Below, one piece after another: positions 32,351 to 43,988 of a stretch of 64,000 nt of DNA. The stretch is taken from positions 56,802,830 to 56,866,829 of the forward strand of contig OY986437.1 of assembly GCA_963920525.1 (NCBI GenBank), written 5' to 3'. Source of the stretch: Dichetophora obliterata (taxonomy: Eukaryota > Arthropoda > Insecta > Diptera > Sciomyzidae). The notes below the pieces were generated by a model. It worked only from the letters and a program-made list of their open reading frames with translations. It searched no databases and had not been told where the DNA came from. Both the position numbers and the translations under genes were made by a program. How positions within the stretch are numbered: the stretch's first letter is position 1; every line of letters begins with the position of its first letter.

Positions 32351-33456
32351 CTAAAAATTAATAAAACTATTTACTCTATTCATACTGAAGTAATCTACAA
32401 ACACTTGAGTAAAAATGCAGTGTACGCTCTGATTTCATCGTTCGTAAGCTTACTTTTGTATCACTGCTTAGCCGAAGTTGAAATCAACCTGCAATGGTAC
32501 ACGAGGCAGTAGCTCAAAATAATGCATAATTATAACGATTGCCGTTCGTGCGCTGTGGTTTATACCAAAGATAACAAGATAGGAAACTTCTGTGGGGAAC
32601 CCGAAAAGTGGTGAAGTAAAACACACGTACGAGAAAAATTCGTTCACCACGAATTTCTTAGCCCTTATCTGAATATGTTTTAGCTCAACTGTCAATTTGC
32701 TAAAATAGTGAGGTGAATAAGTCAGTTGCTAATTATGTTACTTAGCTTTTCCAACACGTTTGTTTTTCATTGGCTTCAAAACAAAAATAAAAATATGTAA
32801 AAAGCTTTACTTCATCTTAAATACAATTCTATACATAAAAAAACACATTATTTTCTTCCGAAAAGTGCAAAATGGTAGCATGGAATGATAGGGTTAACAA
32901 TGGCAGCTGTGTTAATTTATGAATGAAATAAATCGTAGTGTTGCCAACTTTTCTTTTTTAGGCTAACTTTTAAATTGGAAGAAACAACATGAGATATCGA
33001 TTAAGTAATGTCGCGATCAGTTTAGCCACCAAATCAAAATGTTTAAATATATTCATCTTTATTTTATTATGCTATATTTTTCTCTTTGCTGTAAACTTTT
33101 TTTTAAATTTTAGTTGCTCAACATTTGTGTGTAACACTTCAATAAATCGTTTCTATTTGATATCAGCACGATTTGGTCGAACTTTTTGTTGACCTATTTA
33201 AAAAAGAATGTCCCACATAATATTATATATAAGAATACTGTGTAAACATTTTGAAATTGTTTATATTAGCTTACTTTATGGCCCACGATAATTTCTTATT
33301 TCTTTTTCTTATGTATTATGGTCTCAATGTCTGAGTTCACACAAGAAACAAATGCTTGAATGAATCCAAATTTGTTTTTGTTTTTCCAGCTAAAAAATTA
33401 ACTCTATGTAAGATCAAAAATTAACTTCGGACATAATCAAAAGTTTGATGATGCTA
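32351..33456. other. Stretch without recognisable gene
   Basis: Nothing I can assign; short ORFs only. Confidence 0.35.
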
Positions 33457-33757
33457 ATGCCCTGGTTATGCTAGGCAAACATGTTTGCAATTTAATTTTG
33501 TTCGAATTTCTTCTTCGAATTTCTTCTTTTATCAAATATTCGTTTCCTGGTTATGCTATGTTTGTTGAATGAATATAAAATTCAGTTACAAAAAAAAAAA
33601 ATGTCTGGCATGTTTGCTGTTTCAAACAGCAAACAAAAATGTTTGGCGTGAGAGCGAAAAAATGAGCAAGGGAAAAATTTCATTTCTCGTTTTATTCGTA
33701 AAACACTAACAACAAAATTAGTTCACCAAACATGTTTGCCTAGCATAACCATGGCAT
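33457..33757. mobile_element. 301-bp MITE with 30-bp TIRs
   Basis: The left end starts atgccctggttatgctaggc and the right end finishes gcctagcataaccatggcat; they are inverted copies over 30 bases with one mismatch. The TIR itself contains the palindrome aaacatgttt. No clear target duplication. Confidence 0.8.
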
Positions 33758-33913
33758 AAGACCTGAATCATTCAGTCAAAGGCAGTAAAAGATAACAAGA
33801 CAAAGTGATGATCATTTGCTTCTCTTGTGAACAAAGCCAATGATGCCAAAAAAATCAACAGCTACTGCAACGTTGAAAATGTATTTCCAAATTGGTTTGT
33901 GTACTTGCTAAGC

Positions 33914-33922
33914 GGTGGTTCC
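33914..33922 (+). repeat. Left 9-bp target duplication ggtggttcc
   Basis: Repeated exactly at 34180-34188 around the foldback element. Confidence 0.85.
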
Positions 33923-34179
33923 AGAGAGAATAAATTATATAGAGGTCCCAGTTCAACTTCGAATGCTATTTCACTCAAGTTTCGTTATACAAGCGTCCGG
34001 AGAATAGAAAAACAAAACAAAAATAATTATGCTTTGCCTCAGCGTTCGTTTTGACGCTGCCTATGGAACATCTGCTGGGGCAAAAGCACAATTAGTTTTG
34101 TTTTTCTATTTTCCGAACGCTTGTACAACGAAACTTGAGTGAGCCTCGAACTGACATCTCTATATAATTTATACTCTCT
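33923..34179. mobile_element. 257-bp foldback MITE with 9-bp target duplication
   Basis: Almost the whole element is an inverted repeat: the left arm starts agagagaataaattatatag and the right arm ends tataatttatactctct, with inner shared blocks such as ctcaagtttcgtt and ttgcctcagcg/gctggggcaaaag. The exact 9-bp duplication (33914-33922, 34180-34188) suggests mobilisation by a Mutator-type enzyme. No coding capacity. Confidence 0.88.
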
Positions 34180-34404
34180 GGTGGTTCCTTTATCTGGCAT
34201 AGTTGTATATGTTTGTCTCTTTTTACCTTCGCTTAGCATTTTATTCGAATTCCCGCAAATCGGGAAAATCCTGGTTGGCATACCTTGTGCTAAAGAAGTT
34301 TATCTTAAAAACATATTTATGCTTGGGATGCAAAGTAAAATTATGCCTTAATTTAAATCAACACATTTTAAACACTTATGTTGTAAAACATTTGATAACA
34401 TTAA

Positions 34405-35383
34405 CACTCCGTTATGCACATGTATCTGGCCAGATATTTTACGAATTTAACTGTGATTTAAATATATTTCTAATTTAGCTAGGGGTTTGAGCCTCCAAGT
34501 ACCCTCTACAAATATTGTTAGGTATCGTTTTATGAAAAAACACATTAAAAAAAAACAACAAACAAAATTTATGTGGATTTTTCATCTTTACATCGTATAC
34601 GTAGCGCATGTATCTGGCCAGATACACACACATTTTGTATGAAGAGTACTGTAATTTATTGGTATTTTTTATTTTTCTCTGCGTTTGTTTACTCAAATCA
34701 CTCTCACAGCAATGGAGGCAAACACAAACAAAGGTTTTTTTTTGTTTCGTTTGGCCATGGAATCGTATTTTGAAAGACCACTAAATGTAAGTTTGATTGA
34801 TATAACATTTGCCCTTCATTACATCTCATTTTCCTTTTTCTTTTTCATTTCAGATTCCAGTAGTAGTTCCTAGCTCAAGTGGTGCTGATACTCTACAAAA
34901 GAGAAAAAGTTGTCAGCTTTGTACATTGGGAGATGAAAAAATTCGCCGACTAACTCGTTTTATTTTTGTTCCAAGTGCTCGAATCCGGTATGTCTACAAC
35001 ATTCGAAATCAGAGTATAAATGTTTTAGTTGCTTACCTTAAGCTGTGTAAGACTTTTTTAAATTAGAATTAATTAAAACTTACTTTATAACTACTAAATT
35101 TAATTGAAATGAACTTTATAGCTACTATTTTTTTGAAATTTAACACAAAAATTAAATTTTTCTTGTTTTATTTCTCATTTTCACGGGTTTAGCATGGTAG
35201 GTGGTTTAGCAAGAGGAAAAAAAAATAGAAAATATATATCTGCCTGGCATGATAACAATATAACAATGTAATATTATCACTAAAATAGCATATTTTTCAT
35301 ATAAATGTACTGAAATACATAGTGTATCTGGCCAGATACATGCGCTACGTACATGACTATCGGAACATGTGCATGACGGAGGG
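34405..35383 (+). mobile_element. Internally deleted piggyBac-family element
   Basis: TTAA at 34401-34404 and 35384-35387 flank the element. The left end is cactccgttatgcacatg and the right end is its inverted copy catgtgcatgacggaggg (two mismatches). The 16-bp palindrome gtatctggccagatac occurs near 34610 and near 35325, with a one-base variant near 34422. TTAA duplication and a CCC-type TIR identify piggyBac. Only the last part of the transposase gene is left. Confidence 0.85.
34880..35063 (+). pseudogene. C-terminal cysteine-rich end of a piggyBac-type transposase
   Basis: The plus strand reads KRKSCQLCTLGDEKIRRLTR and then, after a one-base shift near 34965, CSKCSNPVCLQHS and YKCFSCLP ending at a TAA. 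Cys-x2-Cys pairs followed by Cys-x2-His and a final Cys-x2-Cys form the zinc-binding C-terminal domain of piggyBac transposases. The catalytic core is gone. Its position inside TTAA-flanked TIRs agrees. Confidence 0.75.
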
Positions 35384-35387
35384 TTAA

Positions 35388-36694
35388 GCATAACTTAAAT
35401 AGTATATAATTTTAAAAAGTTGCATGACTGCCAACTTAATATTTTACGCAAATAATTTATCAATAATGGTTTCGTGATCAAAACATTAAAACTTATTAAA
35501 AACTTATTATCTTATAATAATATCTTAGAGAAGCATTTTGATTTTATTAATAAAAGCAATCACTGTTTCAGAAATGTACATAGATTTTCTTCTTCGTAAA
35601 TGTTTAGTAAATTTTCGTTAACTTTTTTTCACATGAAGCACAGGCATTTTAACATTTCACGATTACAGCTCCGCTAAAACAAGACAAGTTCGCAGCTGTA
35701 GATTTTATTTTTCATAAAGGTTTATTAAATTTTTCTTTAACTTTTTTGTTTTAGTAAGAATGGAAGGTATTGGCTAAATATATTCTTAAAATGGTTGAGG
35801 CAAGAAAGAAAAATTATATAAAATTTGTTTTTAATTACCTAATAACATAATTACTGAACTACCTAATTACTTAATTAACCAATTTAACTACAATAGAAAA
35901 ATGTGTAAGGTCCGACACGTACCGTCCGAACATATAAAACTGTTAACAGTGACTTTAAAACTACGATATTAAAGATGATGTTAGAATATTTTTAAACTTA
36001 TTTAATATGCAATATTTTCTTCCTTTTGACTTTCGAGATGCAATCGACTATTTCGCAGAAATATTTTCAGTTCGAGTGTTAGTCTCACAAGAACTTCCTT
36101 TTTTAGCAACGTCCGAATGAACGACAAAAATGACAAATTTTAGGTAAACTGCGCTATGATGAAGGATGTTATAATTATTATAAATTATACTCATGAAGAG
36201 CTACTTAACCAGATACATCTTAATTGAAAAACTGTTAGCAAAATTTGCGAAATTTATGAAAAAAATTTATTAATAAAACAATGATAGTTGACAACTCTGA
36301 AAGTAAAATGCCGCAGTGGTGAAAATAAAAAGCCACTGACAAATACAACAAGTGTGAAAATTTGCAAACTTTGTTTGACGATATGTAATAAAATAAGAGC
36401 ATGCATGTAATTATTTGAATGTTCAACGTATTCCTTTATCACAACTTAAAGATTTAAATGTTAAAACACTCAATCCATACATTATTTTTCTTGTTTGCAA
36501 ACGAAGTTCCAGCAGAAAAAAACAGAAAAAGAAGAAGATAGTTCTATTTTTAAATCTCACCATGAATAGCGGGGGTTTGTGTAGAATAGCGGGGGTTTGA
36601 GTAAAAGCAAATTTTTCAAAAGTGTTGACAAATACAACAACTGAAGAAATTGCCAAACTTTAAAATCATATATAGACCAAAATAAAGGGACTTA
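35388..36694. other. Stretch without recognisable gene, with small direct repeats
   Basis: A degenerate direct repeat begins tgacaaatacaaca near 36337 and again near 36625. A tighter pair, aatagcgggggtttg, occurs at 36566-36580 and 36585-36599. No gene recognised. Confidence 0.45.
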
Positions 36695-37182
36695 GGCCTT
36701 TTCCACACTTGGTCAACGCAATTCCAACACAACTTCAACGCAACAGCGAAAAAGTTGAAAAGCAATGCAACTATAAACCGAATGCTTTCAGACTTGCTTC
36801 AAAAGTCATGCAACATATAATAATTGTTATTATATAATAACTCATGTTTTTCGACTTCTTGCACTAATTTAATATTTAACACTTGCTCATTCATCTTGCA
36901 AACTATTTCTTCTTCTTTTAGATTCTATTAGGATCTAATTAATTAGCTTATTCACCTTGATTACTATAAAGCCTACTGCACTACAAATACTTGAATTCAC
37001 AAAACAAACAAACTGATGCAACACGTCGCCGATGAAAGTTGCGGAAAGCCGCGTTGCGTTGAACAGGTTGAGAACGTGTCGAGAACTTGTTGCGTGCAAG
37101 TTGCTTAATCTGAAGGTTCCGGTATAAATACACAAGCTAGCAACTTGAGTTGGAGTTGCGTTGACCAAGTGTGGAAAAGGCC
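36695..37182. mobile_element. PIF/Harbinger-type MITE
   Basis: The ends are ggccttttccacacttggtc and its inverted copy gaccaagtgtggaaaaggcc; the TIR extends to about 27 bases, including cgcaa. TTA flanks both sides (36692-36694, 37183-37185). A 3-bp TTA duplication plus a GGCC-type TIR fits PIF/Harbinger. 488 bases, no coding capacity. Confidence 0.85.
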
Positions 37183-37185
37183 TTA

Positions 37186-38252
37186 ATGATCAGTTTTGGT
37201 TGCAAACATCTTATTGCAACCTAACTTAAGTATTTATATACTAACAAACAGATTATATGCATTAATTTCAGGGGTTGCCAATTGCTTTCTTTGTGAGCTT
37301 GCGGCCGATTAAGAACAAGAGTGCCACTCAGGGTTGATTTTTTCTATGCACAAATACATGCAAACATTTTTTGAGGTTATGTTTTTTAAGTTTCCTATTT
37401 TGTTATCTTTGGTTTATACACATAATTATTTTATGTAAACATCTATACTTTCCACTGGAGTCGAAGCACACATCACACGGTGTTTGACTTTGGTACAATT
37501 GGCTAATGCAACATGCTTGATGTTGTAAGTGAGCTCGATGGCGTAGAATATGTTGCATGGTATTAATGATATTAAAGTCATACAAAAACCAAGTATGTAC
37601 TGAGTGTAAAAGCAGTTGCAGTTCATCGCTGCGGGTCTCTGATGTATATTTATTCAAGGGCTTCCGCAAGATTTGTTTTAGGGGGGGTGGGTTGGGTCGC
37701 GCAAAGGCATAATTGAATCTACAATTGTGGTACCAAAAATAACATTATAGTTGAAATCATAACATCATTGAAATCGTCAACATACTATGATTGCCTCAAC
37801 TATTAGTTGCAACAAAAATGTTGTAGTTCCGTCAATCATGATAAATGTGAATATTATTATAGAGACAAACATATTAGTATTTTGAATGTTTGTCTGAACT
37901 ATTCTTTGATTGTTGGCAAACGAAGCAGAACATAACCAAAAATCGAAAGAATTTATTGTGTGCGAACAGTTTGCAGGAAAAACTTTCACTTCATTCAGAC
38001 ACAATAAGTTTTACCGATTCCTGCCTATGCGCCATTTCATTTGTCAACTGTTCAATTATTGTGTTTTGTTTTCAATCGCCTTATCCTAAAAACAGCACGC
38101 AGAAAAGTGACATTTTCGACTTTAATTGTAGCAAACATATTTCTATTTGCCGTAAATATATTTCGCAATTCTGACCATATTTTGTTTGCCACAAATACTG
38201 TTATTTTTGTGACAATGCACTTAATGTGCCATGCTTATGAATGGCATTAGTC
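37186..38252. other. Stretch without recognisable gene
   Basis: No domain recognised in any ORF; a short G-run (ggggggg) lies near 37681. Confidence 0.35.
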
Positions 38253-38425
38253 AGGCGATCGGTAGTAGCGGCTGTGGCTTACTGGTAGTGTGCGTGGCTC
38301 GTAAGCGAAAAAGCCGCGGTTCAAACCCCAGCTCGGACAGAAAGTTTTATCAAAAAGATTTTTCAATTGAATTAATATTCCTGTTCAGTCCAGACAATGG
38401 CAAACTTCTGGAGAAATCTTAATTA
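38253..38425 (+). repeat. tRNA-derived SINE copy
   Basis: An A box (gtggcttactggtagtgtg, near 38274) and a B box (ggttcaaacccc at 38319-38330) are followed by cagctcggacag and a T-rich region with ttttcaattgaa. The same head and cagctc(a/g)gacag junction occur at 45544-45616 (minus) and, decayed, at 49292-49420. This repetition in three places supports a SINE family instead of a lone tRNA. Confidence 0.75.
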
Positions 38426-39141
38426 ATAGCTGTGGAAATTGGAGTGCATGAAAATAAAAAAATAAAAAATTATTGTTTCAATAATATTCTGGATCTTAAA
38501 ATAAATTTATAATATAGTTGTTGCAATCATTCTATTTTCGACCCAATAAGAGAATAATAAGCTTTCTCATCTAAGCATGTAAACATGTATAGCATTTAAA
38601 CTTTTGATGAGCGACAAAGTGTAAATAGCGTAAATGTCGACAAAATGGCGGCTGCGGCTGCGATAGCATTATAACTTTTTTATATTTTAAACCTTTTAAA
38701 AACCTTCATTAACATAGAAAAATAAATAAAACGGGTTCATATTTACTTCAACTACTTTAAATATGTAATGATTAGCGCCAAAGGCAACCCTCATTCACAC
38801 ACGTAGATTTACATGCTAGTTTACACTACAAAATAGGCTCAGAAATGATGTAAACTCACGCCCATACAAATTTTGACAGATAGCTTACGCGCATGTAAGT
38901 TCACAAGATTTACAATGTTTACGGGTGAGCTACATGCTAAGATGAGATCCCTTAATGATTGTTTTAATAATATTTTGGTTCCTACAAAAGAGTTCCTTTT
39001 CTAAATATGGTTGTTGTAACCATTTTATCATGATCAAAGAATATATTATATGTTTAAGAACATGTTGGCAACAATCATAATCCGAATCATACTATAATCC
39101 TCTTAAAACACGGTTGTTGCAACTATGTTTTTTCTCTGCGT
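38426..39141. other. Stretch with a weak TIR pair, no gene
   Basis: ctcatctaagcatgta (38566-38581) and tacatgctaagatgag (38931-38946) are inverted copies with one mismatch and may bound a 381-base MITE. No gene seen. Confidence 0.45.
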
Positions 39142-39380
39142 GCACCTGCTGCGCTTATGGTCGTGTATAAGCAATTGCGGCACGAATCGCGCGGATAGTT
39201 TTTTCATGTTAAAAAATATTCATGTAAAATGTGATGTACCCGTTCATTTCCCGATAGCTTAATTTCATAACATGGATTTTATCGACGATTTCTGTCGTAA
39301 AGACCTCTTTTGGGTGACCTTAATGTTCAGCGTCACTTGTGCTGGTACGACCACAACGAAATTTACTAAACCACTTCTTA
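39142..39380 (-). pseudogene. Decayed mariner transposase fragment
   Basis: Across frames on the minus strand: WFSKFRCGRTSTSDAE (near 39375-39325), GHPKEVFTTEIVDKIH (near 39320-39275), ERVHHILHEYF (near 39240-39210) and KKLSARFVPQLL (near 39205-39165). These match, in order, the N-terminal helix-turn-helix, the SGRPKEV motif, the second helix-turn-helix and the WVPREL linker of irritans-type mariner transposases. There are several frameshifts and the catalytic core is absent. Confidence 0.7.
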
Positions 39381-41550
39381 ACCAATTAAATTGATAGTAA
39401 AGAGTCCCAATAGTATTAATCAAGCCTTTTCTTGGTTTCAGTGATGGTGCTAAGAACCACCATAAGCAAAAAATACGAAAAAGTACGCAAAAAATAAGAT
39501 TTAATGAGTACACGAAATTCACGAGGTTGTCTACTATTCAGTAGCTCTTAAACATAAACTTAATGACGGAGCTTGCTCACAATTTGACAGAAGTCTATTG
39601 ATAGGACCAGTGTTGCACTTAAAGATACTACGTGCAAAATAAAAAATTCACTGATTTCTCAAACTGTATCAATTTTCAAAAGTGTGATATAATAATGACT
39701 TTTATGTCTGTCTATCAAGGATAACAGATGGGAAAATATCTGGCCCAACAAAACTTGTAAAAGAGAATTATATAAAATATTACAAAAATATAAATTTTTT
39801 TTAATTTAAAAAAGCATTTAGTCGTTAAAACCTAACATGAAGGCTAATGAATAATTTTTTTCCAATAACTAAGTATTTATTTTGCCATAAGCAAGTCATT
39901 ACCTTTAATAAAATGTTAGTTGATAGAGCAAAACTCTTCTTTTTTCAATGTACAACCTTAAAGGTCAACAAAGATTAAATGTTTTTCATCTTTCTCTCTC
40001 TCTGTTTCTCTCCCTACTCCTTCTCTTTCTGCTATAAATCTTTCGCTTTGTGATGTAAGATTAGGTAATATTGATTTCAAAGATTCAATGCTGTGTGGGC
40101 ACAATATCCTTATTATTTTTCCAAACCATTGCGATGACAAGTCTACGCATTATTATTACTTAATGCTTTGACAGACACTCACACTGCTGATTGGTGGAGG
40201 CAATTCATGCTTTATATGACACCCCATCAGCTCACCCATTTTCCAAATGAAAAAGTTGCTTCTAATCATTCACTCAGTCATATTATGTGTTCTTGTGTTT
40301 GCTCGTTGTACATTTTTGATGAACAACAACATATTTTGCTCAAGTGGCTTTATGTTGTATTTTATGATTTTTGTTGTTTGTCCGATTGTTGGTGTTGGTG
40401 TAGTTATGGCGGCCCTTCCTCGTTAGGTTATGCTGTCAAGTTTAGACTTTGTGTCCGTCATTCCAAACACGTAACACGTAAGTCCGTCTCGGCTATGTGT
40501 TCAAATTGATTCACATCATTGCACTCTAGATACAATATCTGTCTATCTATCTGTCCAACTGACTGGTCATCTCACTGTTTCTATCGAACATCGCCGCTTT
40601 GACTGTCCATTTCTTATGCATTAAATCGCTTCACTGACCAAGTTCAACGTAAATGTAGCCCTATCAGGTCAAACTGAAGAACCCAACCTTTTGCATCAGA
40701 GGCATCGATAATTGGATCACATGAAAATAACACAGACTTAAATGTGATATTGCAATTGAATTTGAATGACACTTGAGTAAATTTGAGGTTTATACATTAG
40801 GTTGGGCCGATATGATGAAAATGCGTTTTTACATGTATTTTTTATTAGAGGAAAAATAAATCAATTTGGTGCTATGTTTGTTTTTCTCTGTGTAATAAAG
40901 CTCACCCTCCTGGTTAGACCTGGTTAGAATTCAAATAACAATTTGTTGTTTCCATTTCAACGAAATGACATGTACTAATTTTAAGAAGGAAATGGTGATG
41001 CTTTAATATGAATATAGATAGTAATAAGATGGTCCCAAGCGATTTTATGCTAGTTGCACCATTCTTTTTTTAAGTACCTCAAAACTTATTTGTACCCCAA
41101 TAAATCTTAATATTGTTTTGTTTATTACACAATAATTATCATACACTGTAGATATAACAAATAATTTATTTTATTTACAAATATTAAAAAATCGTAATTT
41201 TTAAGACTTCAATTTAAAGAATGTTGCAATCGTTTATAGAAATCATTTCCATTATGATGGCTGTAATTTCAATATGATTTTTTTTTGCAGACGGAATTAA
41301 AATCGCTTTTTGACCTTATATAAAAAATATTTTAAACTGAGTTTAAAAAATCCTAGCGGGAATTAATTATGCTTTTAACATTTTATAGCTCAGCTTTTTT
41401 TTAAGATGCAGCCGTAAAAAAAAACATAAAAATAGTATAATAATCGCAAATTTTCAAAATATTGTTTCTGTCTTAAATTGGTTGGCAACTCTGTAGAAAC
41501 CGGTTTATCAAAATATTTCTGAATGCTTCAAATCGCTTTCTTCAATTTAA
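39381..41550. other. Stretch without recognisable gene
   Basis: A polypyrimidine stretch lies near 39990-40035. A 113-codon frame at 40168-40509 has no recognisable domain. The region 40150-40640 is less AT-rich than its surroundings, but I cannot support a gene. Confidence 0.35.
41547..41550 (+). repeat. TTAA target site, left side of piggyBac-family element
   Basis: TTAA directly precedes the TIR ccgtttcgggacga; the partner is at 44005-44008. Confidence 0.9.
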
Positions 41551-41681
41551 CCGTTTCGGGACGAGAACTTTTGTGGCCATCAATCTTAAAAAAGAGTTTA
41601 GATATAGTCTCTTAATGTTGTTTTAAGAAAAGTAATTTCATAATATATTTTTAGGACGTTCCGAAAAGGAGATATCGGCCT

Positions 41682-41697
41682 GGGACAAAAACATCCC
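41682..41697 (+). promoter_or_regulatory. Palindromic site gggacaaaaacatccc (piggyBac end motif 1)
   Basis: One of four 16-base sites with ggga/tccc arms inside this piggyBac element; the others are at 43598, 43630 and 43973. Position near both ends suggests transposase binding. Confidence 0.55.
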
Positions 41698-41806
41698 AAA
41701 CACACCTGAAAAGCAAAATTTGAATAATAAAATCAGAATATATTTTACTTTATTTCAATTTATTTTATTCTTTTATAATATTTATTGTAGCATTAAATTA
41801 TTTTAA

Positions 41807-43561
41807 TTAGTTTCTATGGCAAGGTGTGAAACATTTTTTACAAAACGCCAAGTTGCAGGCAATGCAAAGCTGATTTGTGCGACTTTCTTTTCCGTTTTTA
41901 GTACAATTTACGCACCGTTGTCGCTTGTTTGTTCGTGTTGGTAAATGGTCCCCCAGATTTTGTTTCATACGTTTTTTCATAGTGCTGAGGGGTCCTGTTC
42001 GAACTTTGCGTCGTATTTTCGCTTGCTTGCTTCCTTCGTCAATGAGAGATTCGGAAAGCTCCACTAAAAATCCCAAAAGTGGTTCTCTTTTTTGCCGTGG
42101 ATGATTTGTTTCCGCATGGATTATCCACGCATTGACAGCGCATGTCATCATAAGCCGAAAGAAAACTTTTCGCCACCATTTCGTTGACTTCCGGTCAAGT
42201 TCATACAACGTACTCATTTTGTCCGCCAAATCTACGCCACCCATTAGATTTCTGTACGTTTTTACAATATCCGGACATGTTATATCTATTTTTTTGCCAT
42301 CCTTCTGTTTTCTTGTAACAGTGTCCACTGAAGCTTTATGGCAGTTTCTAAGCAGCATAACCTGTTTTGTGTCTTGCCAAACCACTGCCAAAGTACCAGA
42401 CGAATTGCTCTTGAAGACATATTCTCCTCTGCTTAGTTTCTCAGTAAAAGTTGGTAAATTTTTTCTGTTAGATATACAAGTACCTAAGGCTGGAAACGGA
42501 ATATTATTAATTAATTTTGCTGACGTGAAAAAGCGATCAAAGCACAACGTTGTGTCATGGTGTCTGATAGTCGCTGACAATTTCATGACAACGCGTTCGC
42601 CTAATGTGGATGATTGATAGGAATGGTCTTCTTTTCCGGAATATATATTAAAATCGTACATATAGCCTGTCAAACTGTCGCATCGCATCCATAGTTTTAT
42701 GCCTCTCTTTACAGGTTTTAGTGGCATATACTGCTTCAGCGTAGAGCGGCCTAGAAATTTTGTCATAGATTCATCAATGCTTTGGAACGGAGAGTCTGAT
42801 CTATATTTTTGAAAGTTTTTTTTTAGACAATCTACCAAATCATCAACGAAATAAGTTTTTGGTTTTGGATCAGGTTGGAATGATAAGGAAGAAAAATAAG
42901 GTTTTGACATAACGTGTAAAAACCGGTCTCTGGACATTGCTTTTTTTATGTATGCATTACCCAATGACGTGCTATTCGACCAATAGTCCTTCAAAGATGG
43001 CACTCGATTATATGACATAACAAAGGTACATCCAAGCAATATAAATATTTCGCTGAAATCGGTTTTTGCACGTTTGTTTTTAGGATGGCTGCTATTGAAA
43101 ATATCAATCCTTTCATTAGTAGAATGAACAATGTGATGAAAAAAACTTCTAGGCAGCAGCTTGAAAAATATTTCCACAGCCTTCAATCCTCGAGGTATTC
43201 CTCCATGGCTAACGGTGCGATCTTCACTAACTGTAAATCATGGTGTGAATGTTGGTAGGGGGTTTGACCAAATTATAACATTGTTTGGCCAAGCAGAAAC
43301 AATTTCTTCATCCAGACGTTCCACTTCAAATATTTCTTCGTCAGAGTCATCGGAAATATCATTTGCAGTTTCATTCGCATCAACAATTTCCATTCCTTCA
43401 TTACTATGATCCGTGTCTTCTTCCTCTTCTAAAGCACTACTGCCTTCCTTACTGGGACTATAAGAAGAATCACTAGCAGCAAATGGATCATCCTCATCAT
43501 TGCTTGAATTATTAAGAAAATCCTCAATTTCTGGAGTTGCCAGTTTACGTTTTCCGTCCAT
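41807..43561 (-). pseudogene. piggyBac-family transposase interrupted by a single in-frame TGA
   Basis: The gene starts at ATG 43561-43559 (MDGKRKLATPEIEDFL). The first 107 residues are acidic and serine-rich, as is usual at piggyBac N-termini, and end at TGA 43240-43238. The same frame continues through SEDRTVSHGGIPRGLKAVEI into a 459-codon open stretch from 43186 to 41807. In that stretch the catalytic aspartates are seen at D138 (SIDES), D217 (CFDRFF) and D319 (MGGVDLADK). The cysteine-rich end has Cys425-x2-Cys428, Cys441-x2-Cys444, Cys449-x2-Cys452 and His457. A full product would be about 585 residues. One nonsense codon is the only defect I can see. It would excise and insert at TTAA sites. 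Confidence 0.92.
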
Positions 43562-43597
43562 ATCTTTCTAAGAAAAATAATGTGAATGAGTACATTT

Positions 43598-43613
43598 GGG
43601 ATGTTAACGTCCC
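43598..43613 (+). promoter_or_regulatory. Palindromic site gggatgttaacgtccc (piggyBac motif 2)
   Basis: Same class as 41682-41697; just upstream of the transposase start on the minus strand, so it may also touch the promoter. Confidence 0.55.
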
Positions 43614-43629
43614 ACAAATAAACATTTTT

Positions 43630-43645
43630 GGGATGATTTTATCCC
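43630..43645 (+). promoter_or_regulatory. Palindromic site gggatgattttatccc (piggyBac motif 3)
   Basis: Third copy, 32 bases from motif 2 (about three helical turns). Confidence 0.55.
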
Positions 43646-43972
43646 ACGAAACTTACCTTAGCCGCAAATTCAGAAAAATATCTTTTTATTGGTTTTCGAT
43701 TATATTTTCTATGAAATAACAACTGTTTGAGTAAAACTTTACTAAATGACACTTTTTCCACAATTAAAACACTTGTTTTTTGAGCTTTTGTCGATGGTCT
43801 TATTAGCAACTCAAACCGCGCGAACTGATTTATGACTTTTGACATAAGCTTGATGTGTTATATTGACAGCTATATTAAATTTTTTGTAGAGAAGAATATA
43901 AATAATGATTTGGGACGGTTTTCAACCAAATCGTGTGAGAATTTTCAGAGATATGATTTTTCAAATTTTTCT

Positions 43973-43988
43973 GGGATAAAAACATCCC
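43973..43988 (+). promoter_or_regulatory. Palindromic site gggataaaaacatccc (piggyBac motif 4)
   Basis: Fourth copy, almost touching the right TIR. Confidence 0.55.

Noticed and set aside
30950..32430. Weak similarity between taccagtgatctgc at the left and an inverted agtgatacaaaag at the right, a possible large element
   Set aside because: The match is short and gapped and there is no target duplication, so I did not call a transposon.
34840..35066. Splice acceptor-like ttttcatttcag followed by an open frame, a possible host exon
   Set aside because: The frame encodes a piggyBac-type cysteine-rich end and lies within TTAA-flanked TIRs, so the transposon explains it.
40168..40509. 113-codon plus-strand ORF in a less AT-rich patch
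   Set aside because: No motif, no splice or promoter context that I could support, and Cys/Trp-rich content looks like chance translation.
42132..42617. 161-codon plus-strand ORF
   Set aside because: It is the antisense shadow of the piggyBac transposase catalytic core.
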